Positions 17,101 through 25,505 of a stretch of 64,000 nucleotides of DNA are shown here, one piece after another. The notes beneath the pieces were generated by a model. That model worked only from the letters and a program-made list of their open reading frames with translations. It was not told the origin of the DNA and did no database searches. The position numbers and the translations under genes were made by a program. This DNA comes from Sodalis glossinidius str. 'morsitans' (GTDB lineage: Bacteria > Pseudomonadota > Gammaproteobacteria > Enterobacterales > Enterobacteriaceae), in the NCBI RefSeq assembly GCF_000010085.1, contig NC_007712.1, forward strand, positions 1,798,001-1,862,000, in the 5' to 3' direction. The first letter of the stretch is position 1. Each line of letters opens with the position of its first letter.

Positions 17101-17819
17101 CAGGATGCCCTCTTGTCAAAGCGCGTGGCGCGCCGCTCGCAGGTGCGCAGTACCGTTTGGCTGAAAAGCGTAATCACCAGATAAACGCCCGCCGCCAGCA
17201 GATACCAGGTAAACGGCTGTTGGGTAAAGCTGACGATGCTTTTGGTTTGCAACATCAGATCGTTGACGCTAATCAGCGACACCAAAGCTGTGTCCTTCAA
17301 AAGTACCAGCCATTGATTCCCCAGCCCCGGCAGGGCGTGACGCCACATTTGCGGCAAAATCACCCGAAAAAACGTCGCGCCATTGCTCATTCCGAGCGCC
17401 TGTCCCGATTCCCACTGACCCTGCGCGATAGCTTTCAGAGCGCCGCGCAGGGTTTGCGAGGCGTAGGCGGCATACAACAGCGCCAGCGCGATAACGCCGC
17501 AGAGAAAAGGACTGACGTCGAAATTGTCGATTGGCAGCGCGAGCGGAATGCGCAGCGAACCCAGTTGTAGGGTAATACCGTCCGCCAGCGTGACCAGTAA
17601 TTGCGAGGCGCCAAAATAGATAAACAGCACTACCAAAATTTCCGGCAGGCCGCGCAGCAGCGTGACCAGCCCAGTGCCGGTCAGCGCAAGCCAGCGCCGG
17701 CGCGCCGATTCCAGTGCGGCGAACCCCATGGCCAAAATCAGACCGATGACCAGCGCACACAGCGCCAGGGCGAGGGTCGTCCCCGCTGCGGTGGCAATGG
17801 GAATGAGTTCCGTCATCAA
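17100..17819 (-). CDS. artQ: Arginine ABC transporter permease ArtQ
   Basis: A 239-residue permease (E. coli 238) with LRGLPEILVVLFIYFGASQL, DNFDVSPFLCGVIALALLYA and the coupling loop GQWESGQALGMSNGATFF. It forms the membrane heterodimer with ArtM. It starts 6 bp after the artI stop and ends overlapping the artM start. No lesion is seen. Confidence 0.93.
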   Translation of the reverse strand: MMTELIPIATAAGTTLALALCALVIGLILAMGFAALESARRRWLALTGTGLVTLLRGLPEILVVLFIYFGASQLLVTLADGITLQLGSLRIPLALPIDNFDVSPFLCGVIALALLYAAYASQTLRGALKAIAQGQWESGQALGMSNGATFFRVILPQMWRHALPGLGNQWLVLLKDTALVSLISVNDLMLQTKSIVSFTQQPFTWYLLAAGVYLVITLFSQTVLRTCERRATRFDKRAS

Positions 17820-17825
17820 GGTGAC

Positions 17826-18557
17826 TTACTGCTTAAACCATTTCTGATACAGGCTCTGATAAGTGCCGTCCTGCCTGATCTTGTCCAGCGCCTGATTAAA
17901 CTTATCCAGCAGCGCCGTATTGTTTTGCCGTACGGCAATGCCCAGGCCGGTGCCGAAATAGGCTTTATCGGTCACTTTGTCGCCTACTGTCGCCAAACCG
18001 GCGTCTTTCATAAGCCATTCATTGACGACGGCGGTATCGCCGAACACACTGTCCAGCCGGCCATTTTTCAAATCCAGAATGGCGTTCTGGTAGCTGTCAT
18101 AAGGCACGGCGGTGATTTCAAGGTGCTTATCCATAAGGTATTTCTGATGGGTAGAACCGTTTTGCATCCCGACGCGCTTACCGGCCAGGGACGCCATATC
18201 GGTGAATTTGCCCTTCTGAGCAACAAAGATCGCCGAGTTTTCATAATAGGGCTGCGTGAACGCTACCTGCTTAAGGCGGTCCGGGGTGATATCCATACCG
18301 GAAATCACGGCATCGAAGCGGCGAAAACGCAGGCTGGGGATCAAACTGTCGAACGCCTGATTGGTAAAGGTGCACTCCGCCTGCATCTGCTTGCACAGCG
18401 CATTGGCCAGATCGATATCGAAGCCCTGGATTTTATTATCAGCGCCGACAAACTCAAACGGCGCATAAGTTGCCTCGGTAGCGAAACGCACGGTTTCCGC
18501 GGCGCTAACGCCGGTTGACAGGGCGGCCAGCAGCGTGGCAAGGACGGTTTTATTCAT
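17826..18557 (-). CDS. artI: Periplasmic arginine-binding protein ArtI
   Basis: A 243-residue type-3 solute-binding protein with a signal peptide (MNKTVLATLLAALSTGVSAA) and family motifs: FATEATYAPFEFVGADN, GFDIDLANALC, QAFDSLIPSLRFRRFDAVIS, GMDITPDRL and VFGDTAVVNEW. The start at 18557 is chosen over a longer TTG frame because it gives the signal peptide. E. coli has two such proteins, ArtI and ArtJ. Position between artP and artQ favours artI. No second copy is in the window. Confidence 0.9.
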   Translation of the reverse strand: MNKTVLATLLAALSTGVSAAETVRFATEATYAPFEFVGADNKIQGFDIDLANALCKQMQAECTFTNQAFDSLIPSLRFRRFDAVISGMDITPDRLKQVAFTQPYYENSAIFVAQKGKFTDMASLAGKRVGMQNGSTHQKYLMDKHLEITAVPYDSYQNAILDLKNGRLDSVFGDTAVVNEWLMKDAGLATVGDKVTDKAYFGTGLGIAVRQNNTALLDKFNQALDKIRQDGTYQSLYQKWFKQ

Positions 18558-18579
18558 TTTATGCAATTCCCGAAAAAGA

Positions 18580-19308
18580 TTAATGCGATAGATACTGCGC
18601 AAACGCGGACGTTTGCGGTTGCGCGAAATGGCTGGCGTCGCCCTGTTCCACAATGCGGCCGTTTTCCATATATACCACCCGGCTGGCGGTCTTGCGCGCC
18701 ACCTCCACCTCGTGGGTGACAATCACCTGTGTAATGCCGGTCTGCGCCAGTTCACGAATGATACTGACGATTTGCGCGGTGATTTCCGGATCCAGCGCCG
18801 CCGTCGGTTCATCGAATAACAGCACCTGCGGCTCCATCATCAGCGCCCGGGCGATAGCCACCCGCTGCTGCTGACCGCCGGACAGGTGCGGCGGAAAACG
18901 ATCGGCGTAATCAGTCAGCCGCAGGCGTTCGAGTAATTTATCCGCGCGCGCGTTGGCCGCCGGACGGTCCAGACCGCGAACCCGGCAGGGGGCTTCAATC
19001 AGATTCTGCCGCACCGTTAAATGGGGCCATAAATGGTATTGCTGAAACACCATGCCGACGTTCTGGCGCAGCGCGCGGATGGACTTAACGTCAGGGGCGC
19101 GGCTGAAGTCGAAATGATTACCGGCGATATCCAGTTCACCGTCGCGGGGCATTTCCAGCAGGTTAAGCACGCGCAGTAGCGAGCTTTTGCCGGCGCCACT
19201 CGGGCCGAGCAATACCAGCGTTTCACCTGCCGGGCAGGTCAGGGTGACATCGAACAGAGCCTGATATGCCCCATAAAAGCAGTTGATGCGGTTAAGTTGA
19301 ATACTCAT
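18580..19308 (-). CDS. artP: Arginine ABC transporter ATPase ArtP
   Basis: A 242-residue ATPase, identical in length to E. coli ArtP when started at the ATG of MSIQLNRINCFYG. The Walker A motif GPSGAGKSS is at about 34-42, signature LSGGQQQRVAIARAL near 139 and Walker B LLFDEPTAALDP near 161, followed by the switch VIVTHEV. It is the first gene of artPIQM, and 145 bp separate it from ybjP. All catalytic motifs are present. Confidence 0.93.
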   Translation of the reverse strand: MSIQLNRINCFYGAYQALFDVTLTCPAGETLVLLGPSGAGKSSLLRVLNLLEMPRDGELDIAGNHFDFSRAPDVKSIRALRQNVGMVFQQYHLWPHLTVRQNLIEAPCRVRGLDRPAANARADKLLERLRLTDYADRFPPHLSGGQQQRVAIARALMMEPQVLLFDEPTAALDPEITAQIVSIIRELAQTGITQVIVTHEVEVARKTASRVVYMENGRIVEQGDASHFAQPQTSAFAQYLSH

Positions 19309-19453
19309 GCAAATAAACTGAATAGCCATTGGGGGGCAGATGGTAACGTCGCACTAGCGCCGATGCAATCCACCGCGTAGAAAATTTACAATTAAGAAGA
19401 TAATAATACGAATTACAGCACAAAGCAGCAGCAACGGCGGTTTTTGCGTCAGG

Positions 19454-20095
19454 TTATGCTTCAGGCGGGCGCATGAGCGCTATCGCGCTCGGGAAGATAA
19501 ACGGCGTCAGCGCGCCTCTAGCTTTTGAGTCGGGGCACAAGGTGAGGTCAGCGTGTCTCCAGCGTTTGCGCAGAGTACCGGCGGTAGCGGGCGGAGCCGC
19601 GCCCAGATAGCGTACGTCGTCCACGACCCAGCAGGTGCCTTCACGTATCATCAGCACTTCGACCTCCAGTCGACATTCGCTCTGTCGCCGTTTTGCTGTC
19701 GCGACATATCCCCGCAGTGGAATGTTTTTGGCGTCGGTATTGGGGATCCTGGAGGCGCTATGAACGTCTGCCGTTGTCGGGCCGATGCTATCGCCGCTGA
19801 AAATATCCATTACCGGCAAACGCGCCAGTTTTTGCGCGTTGCGGCTATCCTCAGCCAGACTATGATAGAGCGCGGTACTGAAATAAGGGCGATAGCGGGC
19901 CAGGGTAGCGGTATCGGGTTTTCCCTGATTCCCCGGTTGTAATCGCAGGTCAAAGAATTGCTGTGCTACGCTATCGGGGCCGCCCTGTACGCATGGGGCG
20001 CTGCGGCTGCCTACATCATCATAGGCCGGTTTGACCGCGCTGCAGGCGCTGAGAGTTAACATTAATGGCAACAGGACCAGCGATGTCTTTTTCAT
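19454..20095 (-). CDS. ybjP: Lipoprotein YbjP with frameshifted C-terminus
   Basis: An outer-membrane-type lipoprotein with lipobox LSAC after MKKTSLVLLPLML. It matches E. coli YbjP over GSRSAPCVQGGPDSVAQQFF, IPNTDAKNIPLR and CWVVDDVRYLG to TAGTLR. E. coli YbjP is 171 residues and ends a few residues after TAGTLR. Here one base is missing in CGC(C)AAACGCTGG, so the expected RQTLETR* (TGA at 19550-19548) becomes a longer unrelated tail to 19454. The body is intact, and only the last residues plus an added tail differ. Function is unknown in E. coli as well. Confidence 0.8.
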   Translation of the reverse strand: MKKTSLVLLPLMLTLSACSAVKPAYDDVGSRSAPCVQGGPDSVAQQFFDLRLQPGNQGKPDTATLARYRPYFSTALYHSLAEDSRNAQKLARLPVMDIFSGDSIGPTTADVHSASRIPNTDAKNIPLRGYVATAKRRQSECRLEVEVLMIREGTCWVVDDVRYLGAAPPATAGTLRKRWRHADLTLCPDSKARGALTPFIFPSAIALMRPPEA

Positions 20096-20241
20096 TGTCG
20101 GCCTTAAAAGTGAAGTGTAAGAAGCCTGTTCTCATACAGTATAGAGAATTATCAGGGAGTTATAGCACCCGCTGTGCTATTGCGCACTTTACCGCCGGCG
20201 TCGGTCGCGACGTCTTGAGGGCCTGTCAACTGAGGATCATT

Positions 20242-20734
20242 ATGTCGCTTTTCTCCCTGTTGATGCTGGCCGGCTGTGCGCCGCGCGGCGATGGGGCCCC
20301 GACGGTACTGCAACTGGTGGATGAATCGCGTCGCGCTTGGCACGCGGGAGAGAGTTACTGGAGTGGGCGCACCCATCTTAATGATACCGCCATCGGCATC
20401 GAGATCGAAAGTGATGGCGCTGTGCCGGGATATTCTGCGCCGCCATGCCATCACGCCGTTCAATGTGGTGGGACATAGCGACATCGCCTGGCGGCGTAAA
20501 CAGGATCCCGGCCCGCTATTTTCCTGGCCGCAGGCGGCGCCGATACTGCGCGGCATGGCGCAACTGGGCTATAATGTCACGCCCGATATGCCCCAAGCGC
20601 TACAGCGCCGCGCGTTGCGGGCGTTTCAGATGCACTATCGGCCGCGCGATTACCGCGGCCTGCCCAATTCCGAGACAGACGCGGTGCTGCGGCCGTTATT
20701 GGAAATAAACACTGTTAGACGGGGCGGCGACTAG
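20242..20734 (+). pseudogene. amiD: N-acetylmuramoyl-L-alanine amidase AmiD, deleted
   Basis: The 5' frame reads MSLFSLLMLAGCAPRGDGAP (lipobox LAGC) and jumps to WQLV-like LQLVDESRRAWHAGESYWSG and LNDTAIGIEIE, missing about 70 residues including the first zinc ligand. The frame then shifts. The rest (HAITPFNVVGHSDIAWRRKQ, DPGPLFSWPQAA, MQ-H-RP near the end) reaches 20734. E. coli AmiD is a 276-residue outer-membrane amidase that recycles muropeptides. This copy is about 160 codons with two internal deletions. Its 3' end overlaps the 3' end of ltaE. Confidence 0.85.
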
Positions 20735-21737
20735 CGAGTCATGGTGGGCGAGAAACGTCCGCCAGCAGTCGACGACCTGTTCCAGATCCTGCCGGCTGAC
20801 GTTAAGATGCGTGACCAGCCGGGTGAGGGTGCCCGAGGCGATAATAATACCGTGGTCGCGCATCCAGGGCGCCAGTTTGGCCGCTAAGTCGGCGGACTTG
20901 CGGATAAACAGCATATTGGTTTGCGCGCCCGGCGCGACAACATCATCCACGCCTAATTCCGCCAACTGCTGCGCCAGCTAGCGGGCGTTAAAGCGGGTAA
21001 CATGATGCGCCAGCGCGTAGCGGGCGCCGGCGGCCAGGATACCCGCCTGACGCATACCGCCGCCCACCATTTTCCGCCAGCGTCTGGCGCCTGCGATATA
21101 GGCTTCGCTACCGCACAAAAGGGATCCTACCGGGGCACCCAATCCTTTGGAAAGGCAAATGGTCAGCGTATTCGCAGTATTGGCTGATTTCGCTCAGCGG
21201 AATGCCCTGCGCCACCGCGGTGTTAAAGACTCGCGCACCGTCGATATACAGCGAGAGCTGCCATTCGCGGGTCAATTCCCACGCCTGACGCAGATAATCC
21301 TGGGGAACGACCTTGCCGTTATGGGTGTTTTCCAGACTGAGCAACAGCGTGCGGGCGAAATGGAAATCGTCCGGTTTAATGGCGGCAGACACCGTATCAA
21401 GCGGCAGCGTGGCGTCATCGGCAAAATCCAGCGGCTGCGGCTGTATACTGCCGAGCACCGCGGTGCCGCCCGCCTCGAACAGATAATTATGGGCCTTCTG
21501 CCCGACGATATACTCCTCGCCGCGCTGACAGTGGGTCAATAACGCCACCAGATTGGCCTGGGTACCGCTGGGAAAAAACAGCGCGGCCTCTTTAGCGGCC
21601 AGTCGCGCGCCATCGGCCTTCAGCGCCGCAACCGTGGGATCGTCCCCATAAACATCATCGCCGACGTCAGCGGCGGCCATTGCCTGACGTATTGCGTCGG
21701 TGTGCAGAGTCACGGTATCACTGCGTAAATCAATCAT
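20696..21737 (-). pseudogene. ltaE: Low-specificity L-threonine aldolase LtaE, broken
   Basis: The N-terminal frame (21108-21737) is clear LtaE: MIDLRSDTVTLHTDAIRQAM, GDDVYGDDPTV, FFPSGTQANLVALL and YIDGARVFNTAVA. Near 21140 a shift moves the frame just before the PLP-lysine region, where TICLSKGLGAPVGSLLCGS is readable in the neighbouring frame. Further on, FNAR is followed by TAG at 20980-20978, and the C-terminal part (APGAQTNMLFIRK) ends at 20696. LtaE cleaves threonine/allo-threonine to glycine and acetaldehyde. The product would lack the catalytic lysine. Confidence 0.88.
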
Positions 21738-21813
21738 GCTAATTCCATCCTGCGTATTGGGCTTGCGGCTGTTTTGACGGGCCGGCGCAGGGAAACAGCA
21801 TTCCAGCCGGCGC

Positions 21814-23495
21814 TTAACGCAGCCAGTTGGTTTTGGCGAGCTCGACTATTTCATCCCCCCGGCCGTTGATAATGGCGCGGAGCATATACAGGCTAAAGCC
21901 TTTGGCTTGCTCAAATTTTATTTGCGGCGGCATCGCCAGTTCTTCTTTGGCGGTGACGACGTCCACCACCACCGGGCCATCATAGGCGAAGGCCTCTGCC
22001 AGCGCGGCGGATTTTTCCACCCGCAGACCTTTGATGCCCGCTGCGCGGGCGATGGCGGCAAAATCGGGATTTTGCAGATCGCTGCCGTCGGTAAGATAGC
22101 CGCCGGCTTTCATTTCCATCGCGACAAAACCCAGCACACTATTATTGAAGATAACGATTTTCACCGGCAATTTCATCTGCGCCAGCGACAAAAAGTCCCC
22201 CATCAGCATGGTGAAACCGCCGTCGCCGCACAGCTCCACTACCTGCCGGCCGGGACAGGCGGCCTGAGCGCCCAGCGCCTGCGGCATGGCGTTGGCCATC
22301 GAGTCGTGATTAAACGAGCCGAGCAGCCGTCGACGGCCGTTCATGGTCAGATAGCGGGCTCCGCCCAAATCGTGGGTGTCCCTACGTCGCAGGTAAAAAT
22401 CGCGTCCTGGGCCGCCAGACGGCTGATTTCATGGGCCACAGATTGCGGATGAATCGCTTTATCGCCGCTCGGCTGGGCCAGCGCGTCCAGGTCGCGGCGG
22501 GTGTCGCGGTAATGCGCCAGTGCCTTATCGAGGAATGTGCGGTCCGTTTTTGCGTGCAGCCGCGGCAGCAGTACCGCCAGGGTAGATTTGATATCCCCCA
22601 CGAGCGCCATATCCAGCGCACAGTGGGCTCCCAGGCTGCCCGGGGCGATATCGATCTGGATGATTCGCACCTCTTGCGGGTAAAACGCGCGGTACGGAAA
22701 ACGGGTGCCCAGCAAAACCAGCGTATCGGCGTTCATCATCGCCTGATAGCCGGAGGAGAAACCGATAAGGCCGGTCATGCCGACATCATAAGGATTTTCC
22801 CATTCCAGATGCTCTTTGCCGCGCAGGGCATGCACCACCGGCGCTTGCAGCTGGCGGGCCAGCGCGACAACCTCGTCGTAGGCGCAGCCACAGGAGCGTC
22901 ACGTTGCGGGCATCATTAAGCAGGGCTGCGAGTTTCTCCAGCTCGCCCACGGGCGGCACCGTCAGCGGCTCGCAAGGCTGAAACCAGTCCGGTCGTTCCC
23001 CTTCCGGCGCCGGCTTAAGGGCGACATCGCCGGGAAGGACAATCACCGATACGCCCCGATCGATGATGGCTTTGCGCATGGCAATGGCCAATACTTGCGG
23101 CAGTTGTTCGGGATTGGACACCAGTTCACAGTAGTGGCTGCATTCGCTAAATAGCGACTCGGGATGGGTTTCCTGGAAATAACCGCTGCCGATTTCACTG
23201 TAGGGGATATGGGCGGCGATAGCCAGAACCGGCACCTGCTTACGATGGCAATCGAATAGCCCGTTTATCAGATGCAGGTTACCCGGCCCGCAGGATCCGG
23301 CGCATACCGCGAGCTGTCCGGTGACATGTGCTTCCGCGCCGGCCGCAAACGCGGCGACCTCCTCATGGCGCGTGCCGTGTCATGCGATGGGACCCATCCG
23401 GTTAAGGCCATCGCTCAGGCCATTCAGCGAGTCGCCGGTGATTCCCCATATCCGCTTTACGCCGGCGGCCGGAGTGACCTGGGGCATCAGCCTGC
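21814..23495 (-). pseudogene. poxB: Pyruvate oxidase PoxB, multiply frameshifted and truncated
   Basis: PoxB sequence is spread over several frames. It runs from KRIWGITGDSLNGLSDGLNR next to the lysO stop, through RHEEVAAFAAG and SCGPGNLHLINGLFD, then GSGYFQETHPESLFSECSHY, GMTGLIGFSSGYQAMMNADT and the thiamine-diphosphate segment VVELCGDGGFTMLMGDFLSL, to AKTNWLR at 21814. At least three frameshifts are needed (near 22370, 22850 and 23380). The first dozen residues are missing at the lysO junction. PoxB converts pyruvate to acetate and CO2 in stationary phase. The hcp-hcr genes found between poxB and lysO in E. coli are gone. Confidence 0.88.
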
Positions 23496-24386
23496 TCAGC
23501 CGTTGGCGTGCACCGAAAACAGAGCGATAAGCACCGGCGCCAGCAGACTGAGCAAAAAAAACTGTACGATCGCGGCGGGTACAATCTCCATGCCACCGCT
23601 GCGCTGCAGCACGGGCAGCGTAAAATCCATCGAAGTGGCGCCGCATAATTCCAGCGCCGTCGTGCGGTGATGCCGTATCAAAAGCGGGATCAGCATGATG
23701 GCCAGGAGTTCGCGTACTAAATCGTTGAAAAACGCCGCGCTACCGATAACCGGGCCGAAGGCATCGGTTATCAGAATACCCGATAGCGAATACCAGCCAT
23801 AGGCCGAAGCGAGGGCCAGACCGGTAGACAGCGGCAGCCCCAGCAACACGGCGGCCAGCGCGCTGACTACCACCACAAGCAGCTCGCGACGATTGAGGAA
23901 TATCTGCCTAAGCGTCATACCGCTGTTGCGCAGCTGAATACCCACCAGCCACAAAAGCAGAATCAGCAGAAGCTCGCTGGCCTGGGTCGCCAGGCTGAAC
24001 CCTGACCAATGGATCAGGCCAAGTACGAAGCCGGCGAGCAACACGGCGCAGAGTTTGAGCGAATCCAGGATCATGCGCCAGCAGGAAGGCGGCGGCGTGT
24101 GCGCGACGGCGCCCCGCCACGGCAGGGCTTTTTCCAGCAGCCCTAACGCCAGAACATTCATCGCCAGGATACAAAGGGCGATGACGGCGGTATAAACGCC
24201 GATGCGCAGCAGATTACTGGCAAGGTTGGGTAACAAAGCCAGTCTGATGCCCATCAGGAATAAAATGACATACACCATGGCGCTTAAGGCGCGGTTGACC
24301 ACCTGTGTAGCCAGCTGACGGGCGGGCGCGGCAGCAGATAGCCGACAATGAGCGGAACAAGAATGAGCAATAGACTGGCATACATG
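23496..24386 (-). pseudogene. lysO: Lysine exporter LysO (YbjE), single frameshift
   Basis: From ATG 24386 the sequence is MYASLLLILVPLIVGYLLPR, then one base is lost near 24325. The remainder continues in the next frame: RQLATQVVNRALSAMVYVIL, LILLLWLVGIQLRNSGMTLR, YGWYSLSGILITDAFGPVIG and LCGATSMDFTLPVLQRSGG. LysO is an inner-membrane L-lysine exporter of about 299 residues. The single indel after residue 21 removes all but the first helix. A GAAGTGG leader precedes the ATG. Confidence 0.85.
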
Positions 24387-24552
24387 AATAGACCACTTCC
24401 TTATGGTGCAATGGTGCAGCGAGACGATCGACCGCCACATGCTAGCGAAAAGCGCCGCCGCTGTGCGGCGCGACGGGTGATTTATCGCATAATTAAACTT
24501 GCGTCGTAAAAGAAAAGTGTTATAACTTGAGAGTATGCAGGCATCAGCGGCA

Positions 24553-24581
24553 GAAAAAAATGCCAGCGACAGGCTGGCATT
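24553..24581 (-). terminator. Rho-independent terminator of cspD
   Basis: On the leftward strand AATGCCAGC and GCTGGCATT form a 9-bp stem with a 5-base loop followed by a T-run. It lies 37 bp after the cspD stop. Confidence 0.8.
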
Positions 24582-24617
24582 TCATGCGATGACACCTTTA
24601 ATTGCGAGGCGCGTTAT

Positions 24618-24839
24618 TTAGGCAACAGTCTCGGCTTCAACAGGCACAATCAGGCTCGCATGGTTCCCTTTGGGCCCCTGATGAACCTCGAATCTGACGA
24701 CTTGCCCGGCCTTCAGCGTCCGGTAACCGTCCATATGGATCATTGAATAGTGCGCAAAGATATCCTCGCCGCCGTTTTCCGGGCAGATAAAACCAAAACC
24801 TTTGGCGTTATTGAACCATTTAACTTTACCCGTCTCCAT
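24618..24839 (-). CDS. cspD: Cold-shock-like protein CspD
   Basis: A 73-residue OB-fold protein with RNP motifs KGFGFICPENGG and DIFAHYSMIHMDGYR. It is nearly identical to E. coli CspD (74 residues), a stationary-phase inhibitor of DNA replication that binds single-stranded DNA. The ATG at 24839 gives the family start METGKVKWFNNAKG, whereas the longer frame adds unrelated residues. It is divergent from clpS, as in E. coli. Intact. Confidence 0.93.
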   Translation of the reverse strand: METGKVKWFNNAKGFGFICPENGGEDIFAHYSMIHMDGYRTLKAGQVVRFEVHQGPKGNHASLIVPVEAETVA

Positions 24840-25157
24840 GTTTCTACATCCCTCGCAACCGAAGCTTTTATGTGATGAGGATAGTTGAAGTCGTAAGCGG
24901 CTGATTACCCGCATCCGCTTATGCCCCTACTACTCTAGAGGATAGCGATAAGAGATCAAGCGATGGCTATAGAGTTGGCTGACGACATTATCAAACTTTG
25001 AAGCAGTTAACGCTTTAACCCGTTTTTTCCGGACGGATGCCGGCACACCCGGACAAAATCCTGACGCAGCCGGCGGCTATTTTGATTATCCAATGGTAAG
25101 ATGAAAGAAAGGGGCTGCTCTAGCGCAGCGGTGATGATTTAGCGTTGGAACAACACG
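24840..25157. promoter_or_regulatory. Divergent cspD/clpS intergenic region
   Basis: A 318-bp region holding the promoters of two divergent genes. I see no further ORF with a credible start and no RNA gene. Exact promoter hexamers could not be fixed with confidence. Confidence 0.4.
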
Positions 25158-25478
25158 ATGGGTAAGACAAGCGACAGGCTGGATGAGCAGCATCTGGCTG
25201 AAGAACAAGTGAAAGATGCGGTACGACCCCCGTCTATGTATAAAGTCATACTTATCAATGACGACTATACTCCAATGGAATTTGTTATTGACGTATTGCA
25301 AAAGTTCTTTTCTTATGATGTTGAACGTGCAACGCAACTGATGCTTAGGGTCCATTATCAGGGAAAGGCCGTCTGCGGAATCTACACCGCGGAGGTCGCG
25401 GAAACCAAGGCGGTTCACGTCAACCGCTACGCCCGGGAAAACGAGCATCCGTTGCTTTGTACGCTGGAAAAAGCCTGA
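25158..25478 (+). CDS. clpS: ClpS, N-degron adaptor of ClpAP
   Basis: A 106-residue protein, the same length as E. coli ClpS. It has the core MYKVILINDDYTPMEFVIDV, the N-degron pocket residues around that DDYTPM loop, and QGKAVCGIYTAEVAETKAVH. ClpS binds proteins with N-terminal Leu, Phe, Trp or Tyr and delivers them to ClpAP. It is 27 bp upstream of clpA. It looks fully intact, in contrast to aat, whose product would create many of its substrates. Confidence 0.95.
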   Translation: MGKTSDRLDEQHLAEEQVKDAVRPPSMYKVILINDDYTPMEFVIDVLQKFFSYDVERATQLMLRVHYQGKAVCGIYTAEVAETKAVHVNRYARENEHPLLCTLEKA

Positions 25479-25505
25479 AAAGGCAATCTATTTGGGGAGG
25501 TGCCA

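Noticed and set aside
16544..17119. 191-residue frame overlapping artM on the same strand
   Set aside because: It is an alternate frame of a GC-rich gene. ArtM is full length and conserved in its own frame.
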